Shown here: positions 25,428 through 33,393 of the stretch, in pieces
How the letters are laid out: each line of letters starts with the position of its first letter
Numbering within the stretch: the stretch's first letter is position 1
DNA from: Deltaproteobacteria bacterium
GTDB lineage: Bacteria; Desulfobacterota; Binatia; HRBIN30; JACQVA1
DNA: 64,000 bases
Assembly: GCA_016210005.1 (NCBI GenBank)
Contig: JACQVA010000158.1
Coordinates: forward strand, 1-64,000
Reading direction: 5' to 3'
The notes under the pieces: generated by a model
Database searches by the model: none
The model's input: only the letters and a program-made list of their open reading frames with translations
Told to the model about the DNA's origin: nothing
Made by a program: the position numbers and the translations under genes

Positions 25428-25452
25428 CAAGTTAACGCTTGTTAGGTAACAA
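25428..25452. promoter_or_regulatory. Candidate operator palindromes in the divergent promoter region
   Basis: In the 130-bp space between the two arms of the catabolic cluster lie CAAG-TTAACG-CTTG (25428-25441) and TTGTTA-GG-TAACAA (25439-25452), overlapping inverted repeats in otherwise AT-poor DNA. Placement fits a TetR-type regulator controlling both arms. The CAAG/CTTG halves recall the KstR2 site, but its spacing is different. No regulator gene is in the window. Confidence 0.4.
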
Positions 25453-25528
25453 AAGCCCGCCATCCCGTCCAGTCTCCGCTTGCGAATGCTCGGAGCTGCT
25501 GGTACTCGCCTGAGCACGGAGGACCAAG

Positions 25529-25993
25529 ATGGCAGCAATGACGTTGCAGCAGATTGCCGACCGCATCGAGATCGACGACTTGCTCACGCGCTACGCGACC
25601 GCGGTCGACACCAAAGACTGGGAACTTTACGCCAGCTGCTTCACCGCCGACGCCTTCATCGACTACACCGCCGCCGACGGCATCAAGGGGACCGTCAGCG
25701 AGGTCAAAGCCTGGCTGGCGCAGGTCATGCCGCTGTTTCCGATGACGCAGCATGTTGTCTGCAACCGCGTGGTGGCGGTGAATGGTGATACGGCCAGCTG
25801 CCGCTCCTGCTTCTTCAACCCGATGGGCGTCGCCGAGGGTCAGGGCGGCTTGAAGCTGTTCATCGACGGCGGCTACTACAACGACAAGCTGGTGCGCAGC
25901 GCTGCCGGCTGGCGCATCGCCGAACGGGTCGAGGAGACCTCGTACACCACCCGCCATCATCGCGTTGCCACACCCGGCGAGCTCGGGCTCTGA
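25529..25993 (+). CDS. NTF2-like/SnoaL-family protein
   Basis: A 154-residue protein with the NTF2-like cone fold signature: IEIDDLLTRYATAVDTKDWELYASCFTADAFIDYTAADG at the N terminus (cut here in two: residues 12-30 and 31-50), QHVVCNRVVAVNGDTA mid-way and GGYYNDKLVRSAAGWRIAERVEE at the end. Members include steroid isomerases, dehydratases and polyketide cyclases. First gene of the plus arm, with GGAGG 6 nt before ATG 25529, so a role in steroid ring or side-chain chemistry is plausible but not shown. Confidence 0.82.
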   Translation: MAAMTLQQIADRIEIDDLLTRYATAVDTKDWELYASCFTADAFIDYTAADGIKGTVSEVKAWLAQVMPLFPMTQHVVCNRVVAVNGDTASCRSCFFNPMGVAEGQGGLKLFIDGGYYNDKLVRSAAGWRIAERVEETSYTTRHHRVATPGELGL

Positions 25994-26031
25994 GCCGACC
26001 TCCGCGGCGAAGGTTCAGGGAGAGAGACACC

Positions 26032-26892
26032 ATGCGCTTCTCATATGCCGAGTCGATGTGCGATCCGCGCCAGTACCTTCCGCTAGCCCAAGCCGCGGAA
26101 GCTGCCGGCTACACCTCGTTCATCGTGCCCGACAGCATCTGCTACCCGCAGTGCTCGGACAGCAAGTATCCTTACACTATTGACGGCAACCGCGAGTTCT
26201 TGGAGGACAAGCCGTTCATCGAGCCGTTCACCTTGATTCCGGCGATGGGCGCGGTGACCGAGCGCCTGCGCTTTACCACCTTCGTCGTCAAGCTGCCGAT
26301 TCGTCACCCGGTGTTGGTCGCGAAGTCAGCCAGTTCCGTAGCGGTAATAACGAATGACCGGTTCGGCTTCGGCGTCGGCTTGAGTCCCTGGCCGGAGGAC
26401 TTCCAGGTCTGCGGCACGGAGTGGAAGACGCGCGGCCAGCGCATGGACGAGATGATCGAGATCATCCGCGGCCTGACCAAGGGCGGCTTCTACGAGTTCC
26501 ACGGCCGGCACTACGACGTGCCGAGCATCAAGATCTGCCCGGTACCTACCCAGCCGATCCCGATCCTGATCGGCGGCCATTCCGAAGCCGCATTGCGCCG
26601 CGCCGCGCGAATCGGCGATGGTTGGATGCACGCCGGCAGCGATGATCTCGGCAAGATGCTGCAACGGCTTACCGCGCTGCGCCGCGAGTATGGGCGAGAG
26701 CGGCAGCCGTTCGAGGTTCACGTGATTTCCTTCGACGCTTTCACCGCCGAAGGCATCAAGCCGTTGGAGGACATCGGCGTCACCGACGTGATCGTCGGTT
26801 TCCGCAACGTCTACGACCAGGACACCATGACGTTGCAGCAGAAGATCGACGCGCTGCGGTTTTACGCCGACAACGTGATCGCGAAGGTCTGA
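26032..26892 (+). CDS. Luciferase-like (LLM class) flavin/F420-dependent oxidoreductase 1
   Basis: A 286-residue LLM TIM barrel: AEAAGYTSFIVPDS, RLRFTTFVVKLPIRHPVLVAK, RFGFGVGLSPWPEDF, PIPILIGGHSEAALRRAARIGDGW. Enzymes of this class use FMNH2 or reduced F420 for oxidation or reduction; the cofactor cannot be fixed by eye. It starts 38 bp after the NTF2-like gene and its stop is 1 bp before the second LLM gene. A steroid substrate is inferred only from context; the mycobacterial cholesterol regulon also contains LLM proteins. Confidence 0.85.
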   Translation: MRFSYAESMCDPRQYLPLAQAAEAAGYTSFIVPDSICYPQCSDSKYPYTIDGNREFLEDKPFIEPFTLIPAMGAVTERLRFTTFVVKLPIRHPVLVAKSASSVAVITNDRFGFGVGLSPWPEDFQVCGTEWKTRGQRMDEMIEIIRGLTKGGFYEFHGRHYDVPSIKICPVPTQPIPILIGGHSEAALRRAARIGDGWMHAGSDDLGKMLQRLTALRREYGRERQPFEVHVISFDAFTAEGIKPLEDIGVTDVIVGFRNVYDQDTMTLQQKIDALRFYADNVIAKV

Positions 26893-26893
26893 G

Positions 26894-27736
26894 ATGCCGC
26901 CGGCGCTCAAGATCGGGGTCACCATGTTCGCCACCGACCAGACTATTGGTCCGGTGGAGTTGGCGCGCGCCGTCGAGGAGCGCGGGTTCTATTCGCTCTA
27001 CGTTCCCGAGCACACCCACATTCCCACCAGCCGGCAGTCGCCGGCGCCGACCGGGGGCGAGCTGCCCGAGGAGTACCGGCGCACGCTCGATCCGTTCGTG
27101 GCGCTGGCAGCGGCAGCTGCCGTGACCTCGCGAATCAAGATCGGCACCGGGGTGTGTCTGGTGGCCCAGCACGATCCGGTGGTGTTGGCCAAAGCGATCG
27201 CCACGCTAGACTTGATATCCAGCGGCCGCTTCGTGTTCGGTATCGGCTTCGGCTGGAACCGGGAGGAAATGGGCGATCACGGCGTAGAATTTCGCACCCG
27301 CCGCGAGCGCGTGCGCGAGCACGTGCTGGCTCTCAAGCAGCTGTGGGCCAAGGATCGCGCCGGGTTTGCGGGCGAGTTCGTCCGCTTCGAAGAGAGCTGG
27401 TCGTGGCCGAAACCGGTGCAACAACCGAGTCCGCCGATCTTGATCGGCGGCGCCCCCGGCCCAAAGCTGTTTGCACACATCGCCGAGTACGCCGACGGCT
27501 GGATTCCCATCGGCGGGGCCGGCGTGCGCGGGGTGTTGCCCGACTTGCACCGGGCGCTGGCGGCGCGCGGCCGCAATCCCGCCACGCTGCGGATCGTCCC
27601 TTTCGGCACCATCCCCGAACAGGGCAAACTCGACTACTACGCCTCGATTGGCATCACCGAAGTGGCGCTGCGCCTGCCCACGGGCGGGCGCGACGAGGTC
27701 CTGCCCCTGCTCGACCAGTACGCGAAACTCATGTAA
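26894..27736 (+). CDS. Luciferase-like (LLM class, TIGR03619-type) oxidoreductase 2
   Basis: A 280-residue LLM barrel: AVEERGFYSLYVPEHTHIP, RIKIGTGVCLVAQHDPVVLA, LISSGRFVFGIGFGWNREEM, PILIGGAPGPKLFAHIAEYADGW. The VPEHTHIP and WNREEM motifs fit the TIGR03619 group of predicted F420-dependent enzymes. Paired with and diverged from the first LLM protein, so the two are probably not simple duplicates. It lies 46 bp before the fadE26-like gene in the same orientation. Confidence 0.85.
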   Translation: MPPALKIGVTMFATDQTIGPVELARAVEERGFYSLYVPEHTHIPTSRQSPAPTGGELPEEYRRTLDPFVALAAAAAVTSRIKIGTGVCLVAQHDPVVLAKAIATLDLISSGRFVFGIGFGWNREEMGDHGVEFRTRRERVREHVLALKQLWAKDRAGFAGEFVRFEESWSWPKPVQQPSPPILIGGAPGPKLFAHIAEYADGWIPIGGAGVRGVLPDLHRALAARGRNPATLRIVPFGTIPEQGKLDYYASIGITEVALRLPTGGRDEVLPLLDQYAKLM

Positions 27737-27782
27737 CACGCACACTTGCCGGCCCCCCAGACTCCACAGAGATAGGCACGAC

Positions 27783-28967
27783 ATGTACCTCGACTTCACT
27801 CCCGAGCAGCAGGCCCTGCGCCAAGATATCCGCTCCTACTACCAGCGTCTGTTCACCCCCGAGTTGCGCGCGGCGCTGGACGCGGAGTGGGAAGATGTCG
27901 GCGGCCCGGTCTTCCGCCATGTGGTCGGCCGCATGGGTGCCGACGGTTGGCTCGGTATCGGCTGGCCGAAGGAGTACGGCGGCCAAGGTCGCTCGGCGAT
28001 CGAGCAGTTCATCTTCTGGGATGAGACTTATCGGGCACGAGCGCCACTGCCGGTGATCGCCGTCAACACCATCGGCCCGACGCTGATGCAATTCGGCACA
28101 CCCGAGCAGAAGACCGAGTTGCTGCCGAAGATCATCAAGGGACAGCTCTTCTTCGGTATGGGCTACAGCGAGCCGTCTGCGGGCACGGATCTGGCCTCGC
28201 TGACTACACGCGCGGTGCGCGACGGCGACGAGTACGTCATCAACGGCCAAAAGATCTTCACCACCCACGCCAACGATGCCGACTACATCTGGCTCGCCGC
28301 CCGCACCAATCCCGAAGCTCCGAAGCACAAGGGAATTTCGATCATCCTGGTGCCGACCAACAGCCCGGGCTTCTCACTGACGCCGATCTACACGCTCGGC
28401 GGCGAGCGCACCAACGCGACTTACTACGACAACGTGCGGGTGCCGGTCAGTAATCGCGTCGGACCGGAAAACGCCGGCTGGCAGCTGATCACCTCGCAGC
28501 TCAACCACGAGCGCATCACGCTGGCCGCCCCGGGCGTGGCCGACTATCTGCTCGATGAGGTGTGGGCCTGGGCCGCCAAGACCACTGCGCCGGGCGGCGG
28601 CCGCTTGATCGACCAGCCCTGGGTGCAGCTCAACCTCGCGCGCGTCTACGCCAAGCTGGAAGCGCTCAAAGTCCTCAACTGGCGCTCGGCGTGGTCGATC
28701 TCGGCCGGGGTGCCCAACATGGCCGAGGCCTCGGCCGTCAAGGTGATGGGCACCGAGTTCTTCGTCGAATGTTATCGGCTGCTACTCGAGATCGTCGAGA
28801 GCGCCGGCCTGATCAAAGCCGGGCAACCCGGGGCGCTCTTTGGCGGCCGGCTCGAACACGCGTATCGCAGCGCCACCACGCTCACCTTCGGTGGCGGTGT
28901 CAACGAAGTGCAGCGCGACATCATCGCCATGGCCGGCCTGGGCTTGCCCCGAGCCCAGCGGCGTTAG
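27783..28967 (+). CDS. fadE26: FadE26/ChsE4-like alpha subunit of side-chain acyl-CoA dehydrogenase
   Basis: In M. tuberculosis FadE26-FadE27 (ChsE4-ChsE5) forms an alpha2beta2 dehydrogenase that starts beta-oxidation of the cholesterol side chain. This 394-residue protein follows remembered FadE26 along its length: GWPKEYGGQGRSAIEQFIF, GYSEPSAGTDLASL, YIWLAARTNPEAPKHKGISI, NATYYDNVRVPVSNRVGPEN, QLNHERITLA, GRLIDQPWVQLNLARVYAK, LTFGGGVNEVQRDIIAM. The putative catalytic base is E243 in LNHER. ATG 27783 fits the family N terminus; the longer frame upstream is a shadow. The beta subunit gene follows after 20 bp. Confidence 0.9.
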   Translation: MYLDFTPEQQALRQDIRSYYQRLFTPELRAALDAEWEDVGGPVFRHVVGRMGADGWLGIGWPKEYGGQGRSAIEQFIFWDETYRARAPLPVIAVNTIGPTLMQFGTPEQKTELLPKIIKGQLFFGMGYSEPSAGTDLASLTTRAVRDGDEYVINGQKIFTTHANDADYIWLAARTNPEAPKHKGISIILVPTNSPGFSLTPIYTLGGERTNATYYDNVRVPVSNRVGPENAGWQLITSQLNHERITLAAPGVADYLLDEVWAWAAKTTAPGGGRLIDQPWVQLNLARVYAKLEALKVLNWRSAWSISAGVPNMAEASAVKVMGTEFFVECYRLLLEIVESAGLIKAGQPGALFGGRLEHAYRSATTLTFGGGVNEVQRDIIAMAGLGLPRAQRR

Positions 28968-28987
28968 CACGTCACAAGAGACCATTG

Positions 28988-30115
28988 ATGGATTTCCAGT
29001 TCTCTGAAGAGCAAGCCTCGGTTCGTGAACTCGCCCGCGGGATCCTCGACAAAGAGGTCACCGTCGAGCGCGTCAAGAAGGCCACCGCTGACCCCGATTG
29101 GTGCGACCGGCCACTGTGGCGCACGCTGGCCGACGCCGGGCTGTTGGGCCTGGTGGTGCCCGAGAGTTTGGGCGGAATGGGTTATGGCATAGTAGAGGCG
29201 TGCCTCCTGCTCCAGGAAATCGGGCGGGTAGTGGCGCCGCTGCCGGCGCTGCCCACGCTAGTGCTGGGCGCAATGGCGATCGCACAGTTCGGCACGGCCG
29301 CGCAGCAGCAGCAATGGCTGCCGGCAATTGCCGCCGGCAAGACGATCTTGAGCGGCGCTTTGGTTGACGCCGGCTCCGCTGACCCAGCTCAGCCCGCCAC
29401 TACCGCACGCAGAGAGGGCGGGCAGTGGCGACTCGACGGCCACAAGCTATACCTGCAGGCCGCCAACCTGGCCGAGCGCGTGTTGGTGCCCGCTTCCACC
29501 GGTGACGGGGTCGGGCTGTTCTTGCTCGATCCGCGCGGTGGCGGGGCCACCATGACGCGGCAAGGCACCTCCAGCGGCGAGCCGCTGTTCCACCTCGGGC
29601 TTAGCGGAGCGCCAGTGGGCGCGGCGGACTTGCTCGGTGGCGACGCCATGGCTGGCGGAGACAAGGTGTCCTGGCTGTATCAGCGCGCCCTGGCGGCGGC
29701 TTGTGCGACACAACTGGGGGTATCCGAGAAGACGATCGCAATCACCAGCCGTTATGTCTGCGAGCGCATTCAGTTCGGCGTAGCCATCGGCTCCTTTCAA
29801 GCGGTGCAGCACCGCTTAGCCGACTGCTACATCGACCTCGAAGCGATCCGCTGGACGACCTGGCGCGCGGCGTGGAAGCTGTCAGCGGGCCAGTCCGCCG
29901 AGCGCGAACTGGCGGTGGCCAAGTTCTGGGCCGCTGACGGCGGCGCGCGCATCGCCAGTGCGGCGCAGCACCTGCACGGCGGCATCGGCGTTGATATCGA
30001 CTATCCCGTGCACCGCTATTTCCTCTGGTCGAAGGGCCTGGAGCTCACCCTCGGCGGAGCCAGTTCACATCTGGCACGGCTGGGTCGCGAACTGGCGCGC
30101 AGCGGGCCGCGATAG
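28988..30115 (+). CDS. fadE27: FadE27/ChsE5-like beta subunit of side-chain acyl-CoA dehydrogenase
   Basis: 375 residues with the dehydrogenase fold but no catalytic Glu at either known site (the LNHER position reads WLYQRALA; the C terminus reads LTLGGASSHLARLG), as in the FadE27 type that supplies FAD contacts to the alpha subunit. Motifs: MDFQFSEEQASVRELARGIL, VVPESLGGMGYGI, CERIQFGVAIGSFQAVQHRL, HLHGGIGVDIDYPVHRYF. Immediately downstream of fadE26 and upstream of the fadD3-like gene. Start ATG 28988. Confidence 0.88.
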   Translation: MDFQFSEEQASVRELARGILDKEVTVERVKKATADPDWCDRPLWRTLADAGLLGLVVPESLGGMGYGIVEACLLLQEIGRVVAPLPALPTLVLGAMAIAQFGTAAQQQQWLPAIAAGKTILSGALVDAGSADPAQPATTARREGGQWRLDGHKLYLQAANLAERVLVPASTGDGVGLFLLDPRGGGATMTRQGTSSGEPLFHLGLSGAPVGAADLLGGDAMAGGDKVSWLYQRALAAACATQLGVSEKTIAITSRYVCERIQFGVAIGSFQAVQHRLADCYIDLEAIRWTTWRAAWKLSAGQSAERELAVAKFWAADGGARIASAAQHLHGGIGVDIDYPVHRYFLWSKGLELTLGGASSHLARLGRELARSGPR

Positions 30116-30148
30116 CGCGCAGACTTCGGCCGAGGACTTTAGAAGGCC

Positions 30149-31756
30149 ATGGAAACGGTACCGCAAACCATCCCGCAGCTGCTGCAAGCGGCGGCCCGGC
30201 AGTTCGGCAGCCGCCACGCCGTCGAAGATGGGGTGACGACGCTGACGTTCACGCAGCTGGCCGGCGAAGCTCTGCGTGCGGCCCGCGCCTTCTGCGCAGC
30301 CGGACTCGAGCCCGGCGATCGGGTCGCGATCTGGGCGCCGAACATCCACGAATGGATCATCGCCGCCCTCGGCCTGCAATCGGCCGGCGGCGTGCTGGTG
30401 CCTTTGAACACCCGACTCAAGGGCGGCGAAGCCGGGTATATCCTGGACAAGAGCGGCGCGCGCCTGCTGTGCACGGTCGGCGAGTTCGCCGGCAACCGCT
30501 ACGTCGACTTGCTGCGCAGCGCGCTGGGTGAAGCCGCGCCCGGACGGCCGGTGGCCGGGCTGCCGCAGCTTGAACGCATTATCCTCCTGCGTGGCGCTGC
30601 CGGCGGTGTGGAGCCGTGGACGGAGTTCCTCACTCTCAGTGATCACGTGACCGCTACTGAGGCACAGCGGCGCGCGGCCGCGGTCTCGCTCGATGATCTC
30701 TCGGATATCCTTTTCACCTCCGGCACCACCGGGAAGCCGAAAGGCGTGATGACGTGCCATGGTCAAAACCTGCGCGCGTTCCAGGTGTGGTCGGAAGTTG
30801 TTGGCCTGCGCGCCGGTGACCGCTACTTGATCGTGAACCCGTTCTTCCACTCCTTCGGCTACAAGGCCGGCTGGCTTTCGTCTCTGATGTACGGTGCCAC
30901 CATCCTGCCGCAGCAGATCTTCGATGTGCCCGCGCTGCTGCGGCGTATCGGACAAGAGCGAGTCAGCGTGCTGCCCGGCCCACCGACCTTGTACCAGTCG
31001 ATCCTCGCCCATCCCGAACGTAACGCCTACGACCTCAGCAGCCTGCGTCTGGCGGTAACCGGCGCCGCCGTGATTCCGGTCGAGCTGATCCACCGCATGC
31101 GCCGTGAGCTGTCGTTCGAGACCATCATCACCGGCTACGGCCTGACCGAGACCTGCGGCATCGTGACCATGTGCCGTTTCGATGATGACCCGGAGACGAT
31201 TGCGACCACCTCGGGCCGGGCAATTCCGGGCGTGGAAGTCCGTTGCCTCGACAAGACTGGGGCGGCAGTGCCCTGCGGCCAGCCGGGCGAGATCGTCGTA
31301 CGCGGCTACAACGTAATGAAGGGCTACTTCGAGGATCCGGCGGCGACGGCCCAGACCATCGATGCGCAAGGCTGGCTACATACCGGCGACGTCGGCGTGC
31401 TGAACGAGCGTGGCTACCTGCGCATCACCGACCGCATCAAGGACATGTACATCACCGGAGGTTTCAATTGCTACCCGGCCGAGATTGAAAGCTTGCTGCA
31501 CGCCAACCCCGAGATCGCCCAGGTTGCCATCATCGGCGTGCCCGACGAACGCTTGGGCGAAGTCGGGATGGCGTTCGTGGTCGCAGCCCCGGGCGCAACC
31601 CCCACCCCCGATTCGGTCATCGGCTGGTGCCGGGCCAACATGGCCAACTACAAGGTGCCGCGCGCGGTCGAGATCGTCGACTCGTTGCCGATGAATGCCT
31701 CAGGCAAGGTGACCAAGTTCGTCCTGCGCGAACGCGCCACTGGCCGTAAACCGTAG
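30149..31756 (+). CDS. fadD3: FadD3-like HIP-CoA ligase
   Basis: ATP-dependent CoA ligase of 535 residues. FadD3 activates HIP, the ring C/D propionate left after rings A and B are removed. The sequence follows remembered Rv3561: DRVAIWAPNIHEWI, GGVLVPLNTRL, SDILFTSGTTGKPKGVM (about 187-202), NPFFHSFGYKAG, VLPGPPTLYQSIL, LAVTGAAVIPV, GYGLTETCGIVTMCR, TDRIKDMYITGGFNCYPAE, and the catalytic Lys near 516 in NASGKVTK. AGAAGG precedes ATG 30149. Last gene of the plus arm. Confidence 0.9.
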   Translation: METVPQTIPQLLQAAARQFGSRHAVEDGVTTLTFTQLAGEALRAARAFCAAGLEPGDRVAIWAPNIHEWIIAALGLQSAGGVLVPLNTRLKGGEAGYILDKSGARLLCTVGEFAGNRYVDLLRSALGEAAPGRPVAGLPQLERIILLRGAAGGVEPWTEFLTLSDHVTATEAQRRAAAVSLDDLSDILFTSGTTGKPKGVMTCHGQNLRAFQVWSEVVGLRAGDRYLIVNPFFHSFGYKAGWLSSLMYGATILPQQIFDVPALLRRIGQERVSVLPGPPTLYQSILAHPERNAYDLSSLRLAVTGAAVIPVELIHRMRRELSFETIITGYGLTETCGIVTMCRFDDDPETIATTSGRAIPGVEVRCLDKTGAAVPCGQPGEIVVRGYNVMKGYFEDPAATAQTIDAQGWLHTGDVGVLNERGYLRITDRIKDMYITGGFNCYPAEIESLLHANPEIAQVAIIGVPDERLGEVGMAFVVAAPGATPTPDSVIGWCRANMANYKVPRAVEIVDSLPMNASGKVTKFVLRERATGRKP

Positions 31757-31911
31757 AGTGGCAACCGCTGCGAGGCTCCTGAGCCGTTCACACCAGTAAG
31801 CCATCATTCCGGCGAAAGGTGGGCACTCACGCCAGGCCGTCAGCCTTGGAACCGCCAGCGCCCCGACTCGGCAGTGTGGCGCACAGCGGCTCGGCCTGGT
31901 ACAAGTGGAGC

Positions 31912-32139
31912 ATGCTGGCGGCCGTCACCATCAACGAAATCGAGAAGATCTTCACTGTCATCGAGCGCCATGGGCTGTCGCGCGAGGCGGTGATTATTCC
32001 GCTGCGGCCGGCATCACCGGGCGTAGTCAAGCGGCTGGCCAACGGTAAGTTCGAGATCGTAGTCGACGGCGAGGTGCCGATCGACGACTGGCTGACGGTG
32101 CTGGAGGCAAAGCTCTGCGCCTTGCTGCCTGGCAGCTGA
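31912..32139 (+). CDS. Small conserved-looking protein of unknown function
   Basis: 75 codons: MLAAVTINEIEKIFTVIERH, then SREAVIIPLRPASPGVVKRL and IVVDGEVPIDDWLTVLEAKLC. The mixed alpha/beta pattern and normal codon use look genuine; I recognise no domain. GGAG lies unusually close to the ATG; the open frame reaches back to 31819. It stands alone between the fadD3-like gene and the carboxypeptidase, and nothing is seen in the 155 bp before it. Confidence 0.6.
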   Translation: MLAAVTINEIEKIFTVIERHGLSREAVIIPLRPASPGVVKRLANGKFEIVVDGEVPIDDWLTVLEAKLCALLPGS

Positions 32140-32188
32140 AGGCGGCGAAGCATTAGCTCGGCGGTGCGTTGTGGGGAGGATTTGGGCA

Positions 32189-33373
32189 ATGAGGCGGCAA
32201 GTACGAGGGCGAACGGTTGCAGTTGTACTGGCGGTAGTCGCAGCAGCAACGCTGGCGATTTCGAGTTCTGCCCGGGCTCGTACGAGAGCACACAGGGGCG
32301 AGACTGCGAAGAAGAGCGACGCCGCCGCGGTCAAGTACCGCGCGGTGTTGCTGATGGATGCCGCCTCGGGGGCGGTGCTGTCCGAGGAGAACGGTCACCT
32401 GCAGTGGCCGCCGGCGTCGATGACCAAGATGATGCTGATGCTGATCGCGTCCGAGCGCGTGCGTGACGGCGCGGCCAAATGGGAGGAGCCGATAACTACC
32501 TCGCGCTGGGCGAGCAAGATGGGCGGCTCGCAGGTTTACTTGAAAGAAGGCGAGGTATTTACCTTGGCCGAGATGATGCAGGCAGTCATCATCCATTCCG
32601 CTAACGACGCCTCGATGGCCGTGGCCGAGCACATTGCCGGATCAGGCGAGGCGTTTGTTGACCTCATGAACGAACGGGCCCGACAGCTGGCGCTGGCCGA
32701 CACGACGTACCAGACACCGCACGGCCTACCCCCGGCTCAGGGGCAGAAGCCGGATATCACCAGCGCCCATGACCTCGCCGTCCTGGCGCGCGAGCTGATG
32801 AAGTACCCCGAGGTCATGAAGTGGGCCGGCACCAAGGAGGCACCGTTTCGCAACGGCGCGATGATTCTGCGCAACACCAACCATCTAGTTCGCAACACAT
32901 CCTGGGTGGACGGGCTTAAGACCGGCTATTATCGCGAGGCTGGCTTCTGCGTTACCGCCACCGCCACCCGCAATGACATGAAACTGATTGCTGTCGTGCT
33001 CGGCTCCACCCACAAGCGGGACTCCTTCGCCGAAGCCGCCAAGCTGCTCAACAAAGGGTTCAGCAACTACAAGGTCATCTACGCGGTGAAGAAGGGCGAC
33101 GTCGTGGCCAACGACGTGCCGGTGCAGCGCGGCAAGCCCAAGTTCGTGCGTCTGGTGGCGGGCGACAACGTTGCGCTGGTAGCGGAGAAAACCGCCAAGC
33201 GCAGCTTCCAGCTCGAGCTGGCGCTTACCGGCCAGCTGGCCGCGCCGCTGGTCGCGCAAAGCAAGGTGGGCGAAGTCATCGTCAAGGAAGACGGCAAGGA
33301 AGTCGGCCGAGTTCCGGCACTGACATTCGAGGCGGTGGAGAAAGCCGGCGGGCTGCTCGAGCGCTTCTTCTGA
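32189..33373 (+). CDS. dacA: D-alanyl-D-alanine carboxypeptidase (PBP5/6 type)
   Basis: Periplasmic enzyme trimming the terminal D-Ala of peptidoglycan stem peptides. 394 residues: basic N terminus and hydrophobic signal segment (about 9-27), Ser77-M-T-Lys80 (nucleophile motif), Ser137-A-Asn139, Lys244-Thr-Gly, then a C-terminal beta domain as in PBP5. GGGAGG stands 9 nt before ATG 32189, which I prefer over GTG 32171. The C-terminal segment LTFEAVEKAGGLLERFF fits an amphipathic membrane anchor. Confidence 0.94.
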   Translation: MRRQVRGRTVAVVLAVVAAATLAISSSARARTRAHRGETAKKSDAAAVKYRAVLLMDAASGAVLSEENGHLQWPPASMTKMMLMLIASERVRDGAAKWEEPITTSRWASKMGGSQVYLKEGEVFTLAEMMQAVIIHSANDASMAVAEHIAGSGEAFVDLMNERARQLALADTTYQTPHGLPPAQGQKPDITSAHDLAVLARELMKYPEVMKWAGTKEAPFRNGAMILRNTNHLVRNTSWVDGLKTGYYREAGFCVTATATRNDMKLIAVVLGSTHKRDSFAEAAKLLNKGFSNYKVIYAVKKGDVVANDVPVQRGKPKFVRLVAGDNVALVAEKTAKRSFQLELALTGQLAAPLVAQSKVGEVIVKEDGKEVGRVPALTFEAVEKAGGLLERFF

Positions 33374-33393
33374 TCCGGCAAGGGCGCGCGGTC

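Noticed and set aside
8777-31756. Reading the catabolic cluster as ordinary fatty-acid beta-oxidation
   Set aside because: IpdA/IpdB/IpdC, EchA20 and Ltp2-like proteins are not part of fatty-acid oxidation and match the steroid proteins over their full length by eye.
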